In this document: positions 1-11,261 of the stretch, piece after piece | How the letters are laid out: the number at the start of each line of letters is the position of its first letter | Numbering within the stretch: position 1 is the stretch's first letter | NCBI GenBank assembly: GCA_009801015.1 | Contig: VHZZ01004417.1 | Coordinates: forward strand, 10,224-41,375 | DNA length: 31,152 nt | Direction: 5' to 3' | From: Silene noctiflora | Taxonomy: Eukaryota; Streptophyta; Magnoliopsida; Caryophyllales; Caryophyllaceae | Translations under genes and position numbers: made by a program | The notes under the pieces: model-generated | What the model saw: only the letters and a program-made list of their open reading frames with translations | Told to the model about the DNA's origin: nothing | Database searches by the model: none

Positions 1-1010
1 TTCTTCTTTCTAGTTTTTAGTCATTAGATTAGTTTAGAATTATAGTAGATTAAAATAGTTTAGTTTTCTTTAGTTGTTACAAACAATCTCTTTAGCAATT
101 TCAAGTTATATTCAAAGTTATATTTCAAGTTATAATAGTTTTCATTTCCAAGTTCTATTTTCATATTCAAGTACTACATTTCCATTACGGTAATTCTATT
201 TAGCTTTTGTCTTACTTATGTTATTTACATTATAGTTTTACATATTGTTTTCATGTTCATTTATATTTAGCATTTACATTTTTTATCATTTTCTCATTTA
301 GTATGAGTAGCTAAATCTTCCTAGTCTAGGGATTATGGGAGCCTTGCACAATTGGTAAATAAACAAGCTGTTAAATTAGTTGTTATCTCATCATCTCTAT
401 CACATGTTTGTTTTGTAATGTTAGTCTTAGATTATTGGCCACAATCCTTGACTAAATCCGTTAAATTCATATCTATAAGTCTAGAGGCACGGAAATGAAT
501 TGGACTAAGCATATGTAGTAGAACGACCTAGTTCGGCGAGAGCGTCTCGGACCCGGTCTATGGCTTGGCAATAATATCGAGAGGTGGTTGTCTTTAGACC
601 TAGATGATAGGCTTTGCTTGTGACTTACTAGTTTAACATCTATATAAATACCAATTTGGATGGGTAAACCGAACCTCCTAGACGTCTTTTACATTATTGT
701 TTTCTTTCTTGTTTTATTTTGCACAATCACCAAATCAACATACCAAATTCGTGACCGACTTAGATAAAATTCGATCCATGACAACTTTTTAGCAACTCTC
801 GTCTCCTTGTGTTCGACCCCTATTACTACATTCATTTGTTATTAGGGTATTTATCTTTGATTAGGTGTGCGGCCTCCTATCACACATGTTAGAATAGGTA
901 GACTTAGAACCCAAAACACATCGTCTCGTGGATCGATTTCGACTTACCGCTTGCTAGTTGTTTGTTGAATTTATAAATGTGTTTGATGGGGTGTTACTTA
1001 ACCAGCATCA
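1..1010 (+). mobile_element. Probable gypsy-type LTR fragment
   Basis: No coding potential is visible. The stretch around 795-890 (a 'ctccttgtgttcgaccc' phrase, then 'attactac', then a short pyrimidine-rich stretch and 'cctatcacac') resembles what I know from the 3' part of many plant Ty3/gypsy (Tat/Athila-like) LTRs. The segment at 480-620 with 'tcggacccgg' also fits LTR material. The left end runs off the window, and a possible 3' end is near 'gcatca' at about 1009. I see no internal gag-pol domains, so this would be a solo LTR or a truncated copy. Confidence 0.35.
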
Positions 1011-1139
1011 AAACCCCTCTTTCTATAATTAAATCTCTTAAATCAACTAAATTTCATTGATTATATACTCTAATTGAATGTAAAATAATTATTTAATTGT
1101 TAAACATATTAGTACGATATTTTTTTTTAAAATATATTT

Positions 1140-1540
1140 GGTTGTTGGGGTTTAGGGTTTATTATGGTTTGGTATGTGGTTGGAAAGTGTGGTGGTGACA
1201 GGCGTGTGACGGGGTGGCTGGTGGGCGGCGAGAGGTGGCGGCATATCTTGGCGTCCGGTGACTGGTGGGCGGCGAGGGGTGGCGGCTGGTGGGCAGTATG
1301 ATTGTGGTGGTAAGTATTGATGGTACTATAATGGTGTCAGTGGAAGGCTAATGCGTGACTGGTGGTAGCAGCGACCGTGAATCGGAGGGTCATCGGTGGT
1401 GAGCCAGCGTCTGGGGATGTTAGGAGCGGGCGGTGGTTGTCAGGGACGGAGGTGGTGGTGTAGTTGGAAGGTTAGAGGGTGCAGGGTGGTGGTGTAGTTA
1501 GAAGGTTCAGGGGTGCAGGGTGGTGGTATTGTACATTATT
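1140..1540. repeat. GGTGG-rich low-complexity region with a tandem repeat
   Basis: This strongly G-rich block in an AT-rich surrounding is built from variants of GGTGG and GGCGG. A phrase 'ctggtgggcggcgag' occurs twice (near 1219 and 1262). A unit of about 36 bases starting 'ggtggtgtagtt' is repeated in tandem near 1450-1520. Stops occur in all frames, so I see no gene. It may be the interior of a degraded DNA transposon. Confidence 0.5.
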
Positions 1541-1906
1541 TTAGTTGTGTTTTTTTTTTTCTTTTTCTTTTTCTCTAATACAGTATAATGAGAGAAACAA
1601 ATGGGAAGGGTAAAAATGCCTAAAGTGTACTGTAATGAGTAAAATGTGTACTGCGAAAATCAACACCCTACGTAAATACAATAGCTTTTTGTAAACAGGT
1701 TTCAAAAGTAAAGTAAATCATGGGTGATATCATCTAAATCATCGGCGATGTCACTATTAAATTATCTAAATAATGATGTGGTTTCACCAGAATTGAGTAA
1801 ATGTTCTTATTAATAGAATAAAGATTGAACATGGAAGGTATTTCAGAGAGTTAAAAGGGTAGTATATTGCAATTTTTCCTAACAAATTGAAAACAAAAAG
1901 GTCGTG

Positions 1907-2725
1907 CTTTTTCACATACGGATTTTACCTTTTCACATACGCATTTTACAATTTTATCCTTCTCATTTTTTCTCCTCTCACTCAATTAATTTTTTTCTCC
2001 CTTCCCTCACCCAACACTACCTCCGTTCACCTCCCCTGCTCTGGTTGACCTCAGTTACTCCTTCTCCCACTAGTTATGATTTTTTTTGTTTAAAAAAAGA
2101 AATTAAAAAAAAAAAGAAACAAGCAAACAACAAACAAACCCACGCATAAAGCCTCCTTCCAACCTCCGTTCACCTTCCCACCGGACCACCTGGTCACTAA
2201 CCCACCAGAATCGCACCGCCGGACCACCTGTCGGCTGACCCATCTACACCCGCACTCGCATCACGCGTTCCACCAAACTCACACCACTTGCGGACTCAAC
2301 CACCAAACTTGCCCATCCGTACCACCTCCAGATTCACCCACCTACACCCGCGACACACCCACCACACTCACACTACTCTGACCTCCGTGTACCACCCTAA
2401 CCACCGCACCAACCAAGGTACCACCATCAACCATATACCAACCATAAACCCTTATTTCATCCTATTATATAACCAAATAAAACAATGATAAATTAAATAA
2501 AACTCATTAAAACGTATTAGTAATTAATAAACAACTAAATTGCTTCACTAATCGGTGAATTAGGATCCATTGTTTATGTTTTTGGAGCAATTAGATTAAA
2601 TTTTAGGAAAAAAAATTGATAGAAGAGTATGTGAACAGTTGGTTTGCTTAGGTTTAGGTAAAAGGGTATGGGATGGAAAATTAATGAAAAAATATATGTG
2701 AAAAAGTATAGTCCGTATGTGAAAG
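1907..2725. mobile_element. Candidate inverted-repeat DNA element with CCACC-rich interior
   Basis: The left arm (1907-1947) reads 'cttttt cacatacgg', then 'atttta', then 'ccttttcacatacg'. The reverse complement of 2681-2725 reads 'ctttcacatacgg', then 'actatactttttcacatata'. The two arms are therefore imperfect inverted copies carrying the motif CTTT(TT)CACATACGG. The interior (about 2020-2430) is C-rich (ccacc, cacccg) and gives a short open frame rich in Pro, His and Thr that looks like low-complexity sequence, not a gene. No clear target-site duplication was found. It abuts the Stowaway element at 2760. Confidence 0.35.
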
Positions 2726-2759
2726 AATAATTTTGTAGTAAAAAAAGGTTTATGAAGTA

Positions 2760-3036
2760 CTCCCTCCGATCCAGACAGATGGTAACACTTACCTAAAATA
2801 AACGATCCACACCAATGGTAACATACCATATTTGGCATGAAAAACGACTAAATTACCCTTACATCCACTACCTATTTACAATTTTACCATCCATTCACTC
2901 ACTCACAAACTACTTATTTAATTCACATAAACCCATGTGGCCCCAATCAAATTTTACTACTTTACCCCTCACTTTTCCACCTTTTCTTAAATAACCACTT
3001 TTTCCCTATGTTACCATTTGTCTGGATCGGAGGGAG
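2760..3036. mobile_element. Stowaway-like MITE (Tc1/mariner type)
   Basis: The 277-bp element starts CTCCCTCCGATCCAGACA and ends with the inverted copy TGTCTGGATCGGAGGGAG. The terminal repeats extend about 28 bases with a single mismatch (CAGATGG against CAAATGG). It is flanked by TA on both sides (2758-2759 and 3037-3038), the target duplication of the Stowaway class, and the CTCCCTCC terminus is typical of that class. It has no coding capacity. Its right end lies 214 bases before the FES1-like start codon, so it sits in or beside the promoter. Confidence 0.9.
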
Positions 3037-3038
3037 TA

Positions 3039-3250
3039 AGTTTTAGGGTTATTGAAAGAGGTTTTAAATACAACAAAACCAAGTGGCCGTATATACAGAC
3101 AGTACAAAATTTTACAAATACGTAATACAGCCTCAGAGCTCTATGAAAAATACAGTATTTTCGTAAATTAAAAAAGAAAAACAAAAAAGAAAGAGAGAGA
3201 AAATTAAAAAAGGCGTTGTTTTCTCGGTTTCTCTCTCCTCAACATCATAA
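3039..3250 (+). promoter_or_regulatory. Probable proximal promoter and 5' leader of the FES1-like gene
   Basis: This short stretch lies between the Stowaway MITE and the start codon. A TATA-like 'cgtatatacag' lies at about 3088-3098, and a purine-rich run (AAAGAGAGAGAAAA, about 3190-3202) followed by a CT-rich run (tttctctctcctc, about 3229-3241) precedes the ATG at 3251. The transcription start cannot be fixed from sequence. Confidence 0.35.
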
Positions 3251-6200
3251 ATGGCGGATTCCTCTGGCGAAGAAGAGGAATACGAGTACGAAGAAGTCGA
3301 GGTTGAAGAAGAAGTCGAAGAAGAAGAAGAAATTGAAGAAATCGCAGAAGAAGAAGAGGTAGAAGATGAGGAAATTGTTGAAGAAGAAGAAATTCCAGAA
3401 GATGAAGAAATTCAGGAAGAAGAAGAAGAAGAAGAGTATGAGGAAGTAGAAGAAGAAGTTGAAGAAGAAGAAGAAGAAGAAGAAGAGGAGGAAGAGGAAT
3501 ACGAGGAAATTGAGGAAGAAGTCGAAGAAGAAGTAGAAGTTTCCGACGATGACGAAGAAATGACCCCGGCAGCAGCGGATGAGGCGGCGGCGATTGATGT
3601 AAGAATGGCGATGGAAGCGGTGGCGGAGGCGAAGAGAAAAGCGATAGAGGAGGAGGAGGAGAAAGCGGCAGCGATTGATAAGGAATTGGCGATGGAAGCG
3701 GTGGTGGAAGCGAATGCGAAAGCGGAGGTGGAGGAGGAGAAGAAGGAGGCGATTGATGAATCTGTTGTAGGATCATCGGATTTGCGTGTTCCTGTTGCCG
3801 ATCAATCGCCTTGCGGTCTGTTATTTTTTTCTGATCAATTTTTATACATTTCGAAATTATAGGTTTAGAGTTATGTTCTTCAAATGCTTGTTTTACTATA
3901 GTTGGTTGTTGTTGTTGTATCCTCCTGTTGATGATTTACTGATAGCTCGATAGGGACTGAATTCAAGTGTGAAACATGCTCAATTTTGGTTTTGATTTGA
4001 TTAGGTTAAATGTGGTTTTTGCTTTACTTGTGAAGTTGTGATCGATTGTTGTGCGTGGGGAATGTATGTGGAGATGAAATAGAGATTGTTTACGAGTTAC
4101 TGACAGTTCTCTCAGGTGAATGTTTTTGATGTTTAAAGTCGTTAGCATCGAAGAAGGTGTGAAGATTTCTGGTGATACTGGTGTCGAGTTCTGTGTGTTG
4201 AAATGGTTGGAATTGGTACTCAAATTAATTAGGCATAAAACTGTCGAGGTTATGTCCGAGGAGTTAATTATGACTTGATGTGCTTAGGGAAATGCCGTGC
4301 TGTCTGGAATCGGAGATTTAGATTTTGTGTCTCGTTAAGGAATAATCAGCAATGGTGTTATTTTTTTCTCCCTCCTTTAATTTGCGAGGGAAATTTTTAA
4401 AAGGTAGTTAATCCAAATGAAGGTAGGACGTGAAGTTAATGGCACTTCTATCTTGTATAAGAATCAGAAAGAATCAGAATCCCTTAATAGAATTTTGATA
4501 GAGGACTACTGTTTGTGATGAAGTAGATGACTTTGTCGTATCGGACAAGTAAAGTTCTTGATTTGTGTAATTAAGATAGATGACGTACTCTCCGGTTGTC
4601 ATTAAGTAGAATATTTACTTCCTTCGTGGGAACGGAATAGTGAGACTGGGATTTAGTATCTTTAGAAACCTTTAATATCAAGTTCTTCAATTTTCACAAT
4701 AAAGTTGGCGAAAATTTCTTCTCATTGCACAGATTAAATATGATTGCTTTTTGTTGTGACGGAAGACTTACTGGTGAGCGTTAGCAACATTGAAGGACAA
4801 AGAGGGAGCCTAAGAGTGCTAAGACAGAATTAGCTTGTATGTTGTTGGGATGACGTTGGAGCACATGTGATCGTCTGGTTTATTGACAATACTCCACATC
4901 TTTTGTGTGTGATATGAGCTCACGAAAAGGGCATATTCAATTTCGGCATTGTAGAGTACCCATATATGTTTCAATCTGTTATGTGACATAATCCTTGTAG
5001 AGTTACTGGTCTGATTTTTGGAAAATATTGGAATCCCATACCGGTCTGCCCTAGATTACCTACTTGAAGAGGATTGTTGATGTAGTTTATGTTGAGAGGA
5101 AAGGTATTAAGTAACTACATTGAATAAGAAACAAAATAATTCTTCAATCTATATAAAATAGGTATCTAATATACACTCAACAGAATAATCCGACATCCAG
5201 CTACTTATGATCAAATCTTAAAAAAGGCTTTTTAACCTTGAAAGCATCATTATATCTTGTAAGAGGCTAAGAGCATTCCTAAACGATTGTTGAAGTTGAG
5301 TGAAGTATGGTAAGTAGAGGTGGATATTCTTAACAAGCAATTAATGTTCGATACTTCAGTCATTAATGATTGCTACCATACTACTAAAGCTTGGTTTCGA
5401 ACACGGTCGGTGTCAGCTGTTGTGCTCTAATCTCGCTAACTGTGGTCAAGCTCTCCTCAAAATGAAAGAAATGCGGACATGGTGATATACTGATATTCAA
5501 AACTTTGTAGAAAGGTTGTGTTTCTGTGTCGCTGACTTGATGTAATATTATGATTATTTGTTACTCACCTCTACAACGAATTACTTATTTTTAGTTTGTC
5601 GCCAGTTTTTGATAAGACACTTTGACCATAGTTTTTTGCATTATACATTTCTTTTTTTGTTGAAAATATAATTTTATGAAAGAATTTTTAATAACAATCT
5701 TAATATTTTATTACCATACTGTACCGATTAATGGAGTATGTTTTTTTGACATATTTAAACCCTGAAATATTATGAAGGTGAGGAGGGAGTACCACAAAGT
5801 AGCCATCGACTAGGTACTGCATACATTGCTATATCTCTATTATGAATTCCATAGATGATACTACTCTTAGGGCTTGCGTGGGATGGGGGACATATTTACT
5901 TCAGTAATAGAGCTCAAAACAAGGGGAAATTGGAGGAGTTTGGTGGTAGTGGAAGGTGGGAATAGGAGGTGAGAGAGGAACTAGCGGAACCAGTACCTCC
6001 AATGCATCACTTAGGGGGGCGTTAACTACTTGCCCTATGACCCTCATTTCTAGTTTATTTGAGCTCGATTAGCCAAGTCACTAGTCTCCCCATCCCAAGC
6101 AAGCCCTTACTAGAAATAAGGTATCACAAGATCAAACGGTAAATCCAAATACATTATTAAAATGTATCTTTAATATGTTCCTTAGAAGGAAGATAGAGAG

Positions 6201-9200
6201 AAATAAAGTAAAGAGAAGAATTATACTGGCCCGATATGTCTTAGCAGGTAACTCATTCAAGTAATAAAACTATTGTACTGTTCCAGTGTTCCGACTTGAC
6301 CTTAGTAGGAAACTCATTGAAGAGTAATAATATAATATTTACTTGACTTAATTTTGTGTTTGTGTTCCTGTAGATATCCTGCAGTAGGAATCAAAAGTGG
6401 TGCCCCTCGCGATACTTCTTTTGCTTGTTGTATGAATATTTGTGTTTTCGGCTTTTCGTGAAGCCTTGCGGATTACTTTCATTATCGCAAAAAGCGCAAT
6501 AATAAAATAAAATCATAAATACCTTTCCCAGGTCTTTGCTGCTAGAGTAGTGACCTTACACACATTTAAAGAGCACAAAGGCTGATACCTTAAGGATCTC
6601 GATTATGCAAGGTGTAGATGGGACCCCGTGTGTTAAGGCAGAGTGCGGCAATTACACTGCCGCCCATATTTTGCTATTAGTTGTGCGCAATCATTAATAT
6701 AATAAGTATAATTATATTTGACATCAGGTGTCTGTGTTCATTGAAGAAGTGGCTTGGAAAAAGCAACTATTTTTTGAGTGGAATTCTTTGTATTTGAATA
6801 TGTAGAAAGTTTCAAGGGAAAAATAGATGAAAGGAGAGTGAAATTAGGCCTTACAGATATTCGCAAAATTGTGCCAGCAAGGAGTTATATCTTTGCATGG
6901 ACTATGATATCTGATTAGTCAAAGTATCAGACTATCTTGATTATTGAGTATATCATTGTTTCAGAGTATGAGACTCTCTGAGGTCAGATATATGTAATTG
7001 AGTTTTTCATGGTTAATGTTCACTGGCAATCTTGTTTTGCAGTATAGAGATCAGAGTCCTTGCTTCTTGGTTTTTATTTTTTTTTGCTAGTCTTTTCTGT
7101 ACGATAGGTTGTTATTCTGGTCATACTGATGTCTCTTTTCAATAGATTTTAAATTTGTATGTACTTAAGATAGACATCTTATTGTTGCAACCTTCATATT
7201 TGGCTTACAAGTGTATGATTTAGGAAAAAATGACGACCTCTTCATATGTTCTATCTTCTACTTTCGTGTAGATGTTAGGCTTGACAAGGAATCCAAAAGA
7301 AATGATGTGTGCTCGAGATCAAAACTTGGAGACACTGTAAATTCTGAAGTAGTTGCTCCCCTTGATGACAGCCAGCAGAATAGGAAGGGGAAAGATGTGC
7401 TTTCATTAAATGATGGAAATGTCAATCTTCCAGAAAGACTAAACTCTGTGGCTAATCCTCGTAAAATAGGAGATGATGCTGTGACAAGTGAACAGGGCCC
7501 CGTTGAGATAAGTCCACTGGTTGCCACTGTGGAAAATCAGAAGAGCCATGTTATACGTATGACTCCAGCTGTTACCTCAGAGGAACATGTTTCTACTCCT
7601 GACAGTATTCACGATAAACATCGTACGATTGAGGCTAATGATGTAAATGATAAATGGGACCCTGCCGAGATAAGTCCTCTGGCTGCCAGTGTGAAAAATC
7701 AGCAGAGCCATGATATACATGTAACTCCAGCTGTTACCTCCATGGAACATGTTTCTACATCAGATGGTACTCATGATAAACTTTGTAAGAGTGAGACTAC
7801 TGATATTGACGAGATGAGATTCCCTAGTCAAAGGGAAGACCTCCATTTGCCACCAAGCGAAAGAATGGACCAAAAGGCATCAAGGTTGGAAATTCTGACT
7901 AGAATGATATTTTTTCAGTTGTTCATCTTGTTCTGGTGTTAAGGTGTAGTGGCTTTTACATCTGCCCATTTTTGGTTAATTTGCTAATTCACCGACTTTC
8001 CAGATACTATACTCCACAATTGAGGCCTAGGAGTTCTTCACCTGGGGGTGAAACTGACATTTCAAACAAGCGACCTGCTATGATTTGTGAGTTCTTTGCG
8101 AAGGGTTGGTGCATTAAAGGCAGTTCCTGTAGATTTCTTCACAAGAGAGACCAAGTAGATCACAGTAGAGGACAGGTTGAGGGTAATAAGCTGTCCACCA
8201 AAGTTGAAGCCTGTCCTAGCAAAGGTATTTTTATGTTTCTAGGTAGTGCTAGTTAATTATACTGGTTTCCGGAGATTTCTCTTCTAATGAGTATTTATTT
8301 ATGCTAGCAGATTCTGGAGATGCTTCTGGTGCTTCAATGCCACGTGCTCACAATCAACCAAAGTATCTTCGGACCGATAGTGATGATCTGTTACCTATTT
8401 CAACAGCTGGAATGTCCGCTGAAAAGGACCACAGAGAACCTGTACGTGACAAGGATGACTTTCGCTTGCTTGAAAGAGATGGTTTGTATCGCCGTCTTTC
8501 CAGTACTTCCCAAAGATCACCATCTTCTAAAGATGGCTCTAAATTAGCCTCCAGCCCAAATGAGGCAGTTGTGGATATGTGCAATGGAAATCGCTCGTAT
8601 GACGACTTGGATCATCGTGGCTCATCTGTTTCTTTTGGCAGATCAGCCTTGCTTGACAATGTCACTCCTGTCCGTGGCTTTTTGCAAAGGGGTTATGGTG
8701 TAGATTCTGATGCTCAAATGAATAGTTTACACCCATATGCCATAGTGGAGGAGTCTATTGCTTTGCGAAGGCAATATACTCTGGATCTTCATAGTTCTCC
8801 AGTCTGTGAGTTTCCTTCAAGATCCAGTAATTATTTCAGAAATTCTTCCTTATCGAACAATTCGTCTTTGAAAGACATGTTAATCTCTTATAAGAAAAGG
8901 AGATTTACTCCCTACAACTGGGAGCCATCTGTCCCATTTCGGCCTTCTTCCTTTATCAATTCAAAAGCTGCATCCTCTTCTGAAGTTCCATACGATCCTC
9001 TTCGTGATAGCATTGAGCATCCCGATATAGGGCATGACCCATTTCGCCGCTCTTCTTATCAGCATGCACAAAGCATATCTCGTCGGAACTCCCTGGAGTC
9101 ACCTAAAAGATTACAAGGCGATAGTAATGACAAGGAATGTTATAGCCATGATAAGGATGCCCGTGTAGTTGAAGCGGAAGCGGAATCTGCTGCAATTTCA

Positions 9201-9926
9201 GCTACTAATGCTGTAAATAACATCATAACTGATGAAAATAATCCCGTGGTTGCTGCGAGTGTCAAAGACGTTCTTAAATCAACCAAAAGTATCTCTGATG
9301 GAAGCTCTAAGCTAAATATCGGCGGTCCGAGACATAACGGTGAGATTGGGAGGCAAACAAATAATGGACTAGATGAAGAGAAAACAAGAGTCATAAGAAT
9401 TTTCCGGGCAGCTCTAATAGAATTTGTGAAGGAGTTGATGAAACCAGTATGGCATGAGGGTCGCCTGTCCAAGGATGTATATAAAGTAATTGTTCAAAAA
9501 GCTGAGGACAAAATCCTCAGCACTTTACCATCAAATGAAGTTCCGAACACACCAGAGTCTACCAAGCAGTATCTATCTTCATCCCGTCCTAATATTTTGA
9601 AGCTTATTCAGGTGAAACTTTTGGATTTCTATATACTATATCCGACGCATTTATATGGTCCCCTTCTAACTCTTATGGTTGACTTTCCCATGAAACTCTC
9701 TTTATATTGGTGGACTCTCAATTTCTCACAACTTGTGGATTTCTTATACTACCTTATGAAGTTGTACTATTTATAGTATAACAAAATGGCGGAAAACTTC
9801 GACAACAAATTCAAAGGGAGACGATATAAATAGGCTGGTAGGAGTACATGAAACTCTCGATGTTCTACCCTTTACACACGTCGCCTTTCTGTGCAGGCTT
9901 ATGTAGACAAATATGGCAAGTTTTAG
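3251..9926 (+). CDS. FES1: FRIGIDA-ESSENTIAL 1-like CCCH zinc finger protein
   Basis: Exons: 3251-3815, 7272-7884, 8004-8224, 8311-9611, 9897-9926. The joined frame is open (909 aa) and all splice sites are GT-AG with matching phases. Residues 7-100 are almost pure Glu. Residues 264-317 and 318-371 are a tandem duplication. A single CCCH finger (C421-x7-C429-x5-C435-x3-H439, within CEFFAKGWC...SCRFLH) follows. A 'WEPSVPF' block and a conserved C-terminal domain (about 822-909, containing KPVWHEGRLSKDVYK and ending VDKYGKF) match what I recall of Arabidopsis FES1, which is also acidic at its N terminus. FES1 is known as a nuclear partner of the FRIGIDA complex that activates FLC; whether that role holds here is inference. 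The protein is longer than the Arabidopsis one, mainly through exons 1 and 2. Least certain is the join of exon 1 across a 3.46-kb intron. Retention of the last intron would replace the final nine residues. Confidence 0.82.
3816..7271 (+). other. Large intron 1 of the FES1-like gene
   Basis: This 3456-bp intron starts GTCTGT and ends TCGTGTAG. Donor and acceptor are both compatible with a codon split after its first base (G|AT, Asp189). I found no convincing extra exon in it; the short open frames are not conserved-looking. It carries a Tourist-like MITE (5870-6106) and a relic ending in 'gaggagggagta' (about 5780-5791) that resembles one end of a Stowaway element. The alternative is that exon 1 belongs to a separate small acidic gene. 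Confidence 0.6.
5870..6106. mobile_element. Tourist-like MITE (PIF/Harbinger type) in FES1 intron 1
   Basis: This 237-bp element is flanked by TTA on both sides (5867-5869 and 6107-6109). Its terminal inverted repeats are GGGCTTGCGTGGGATGGGG on the left and, read on the other strand, GGGCTTGCTTGGGATGGGG on the right. A TTA target site and G-rich termini are the marks of the Tourist group. Similarity continues inward around 'gagctcaaa'. It is non-coding. Confidence 0.8.
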
Positions 9927-11040
9927 AAGCTGGAGATTTAGTTTCGGGCTCTGTACAGCGACCATGGCGTCTTGTGAAATTATAAGTTGCTGGATGTAAC
10001 GTATATACGGAAGTAGAGTGACAATCCGACGCCATGCCTTTCTAAATGCTGGTGAAATTTTCTCTTGGATCTTCTGTAGTATAGTCGAACTAATCTGATC
10101 TATTATAAATTATTATAGTTCTTTTTTTTTATAAATTATTATAGTCCTTTTTTTTTTTTAAACTAGTCAGTTGCTTTTGTGAGACCGAAAGCAAGTCTCA
10201 CTGAGCTTGAAGAACTAATTATGCAACATGAAATAGTTCTCTGGACACTTCTGCTTCGTTTGACGCATAGCATTCATGGCAAGGCAATTGGACTAGTCTC
10301 ATTTGCGACTCTAGTTGTTTGTTTTTGGAAAACTGCGCAATTGTGCCAAGAAAGGCATAACTAGATGTAATAGATATTGCGTGGTTCGCGGTTTGTGTCA
10401 AAATTGCTGACACAACGTCGAACTTGTTGTCTCCCTGTTCTGGAAGATGCTATGTGCCCACAACTCTGACTTCTTAGCCAAGGTATTAAGTCAACAAGGT
10501 ATAAATAAAAATGTGGATGGCAATCGACGAAGTACAGGAGTTTTTCTCTGTAAGTGTGGAGTATAGGAGTTTTGTTTCAGTAGGTTGTCGGAAGATTCAT
10601 GGCGAATGGATCACATTGGCAATAGTGGAGGATGGAATTCTCGCATTTATCATTGTTTACACCTCAGTTTCTGCAACTGCATACGGAACTCAGTGAAAAA
10701 TGGAGAAATGTTGCGGGTACTTCACATTCGTCTAGACTCCAGAGATGGGTATGTGGACTTCACGATGGAGGGTGGAACTAGAGGGCATGCAGGATTGAAT
10801 TAAGATGTTTTTTTTTTTTTTTCAATATGCAAGGCCAGTCATTTGAACAATTTCAAGTGTTCTTAATCCACACGGGTTGCTTCACGATTTGTTTTTGTTG
10901 TTGAACTAACAATCTTGAATGAATAATTTTCCGTAGCTTGGTGGAGGATAGATGATTGTTTAGGCTATGGGTGCTTTTGAACTTGTTCATAGTATCAATC
11001 GAGCGATGTAAGTTATTGTATAAGGTGACCTTATACAAGG
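9927..11040 (+). other. FES1-like 3' region and intergenic DNA
   Basis: After the stop at 9924-9926 there is no clear gene. The first several hundred bases are probably 3' UTR. At 10105-10170 a unit 'ataaattattatagt' plus a T run occurs twice. From 10170 to 10805 base composition is more balanced and there are overlapping 60-72-codon open frames, but none shows a domain I recognise. A long T run lies at about 10807-10823. Confidence 0.4.
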
Positions 11041-11261
11041 TAAACGAATCTTTTTAGTAACTAACTTCTCATTTGGTGGGTACTCATGACTCATACAATC
11101 GCAATGAATCCGTTTTAAACAAGTTTTGTGTAAGTGACCTTCGTGGAGAACAACGGTAAAGATATTGTCTCTTTAGTCTTTACACACTTTGGCATATGTG
11201 TTATGACTTGTGAGTTTGTGACCCATTGTTTCGACACTTTTGACCCGTTATTGTTATTGTT

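Noticed and set aside
2288-2488. 66-codon Thr/His/Pro-rich open frame
   Set aside because: It is a product of the CCACC-rich low-complexity interior of a probable transposon; no domain.
3204-3776. 190-codon minus-strand open frame rich in Leu, Pro and Ser
   Set aside because: It is the antisense of the GAA/GAG repeats of FES1 exon 1 (CTT/TTC/TCC codons); low complexity only.
6640-6662. GCGGCA...TGCCGC hairpin in FES1 intron 1
   Set aside because: A 6-base stem is too short to distinguish from chance in a 31-kb window.
9140-9472. 110-codon minus-strand open frame
   Set aside because: It is an antisense shadow of FES1 exon 4, which has clear family similarity on the + strand.
9612-9776. C-terminal extension of the FES1-like frame
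   Set aside because: This is read-through of intron 4; the small exon at 9897-9926 restores the family's YVDKYGK-type ending.
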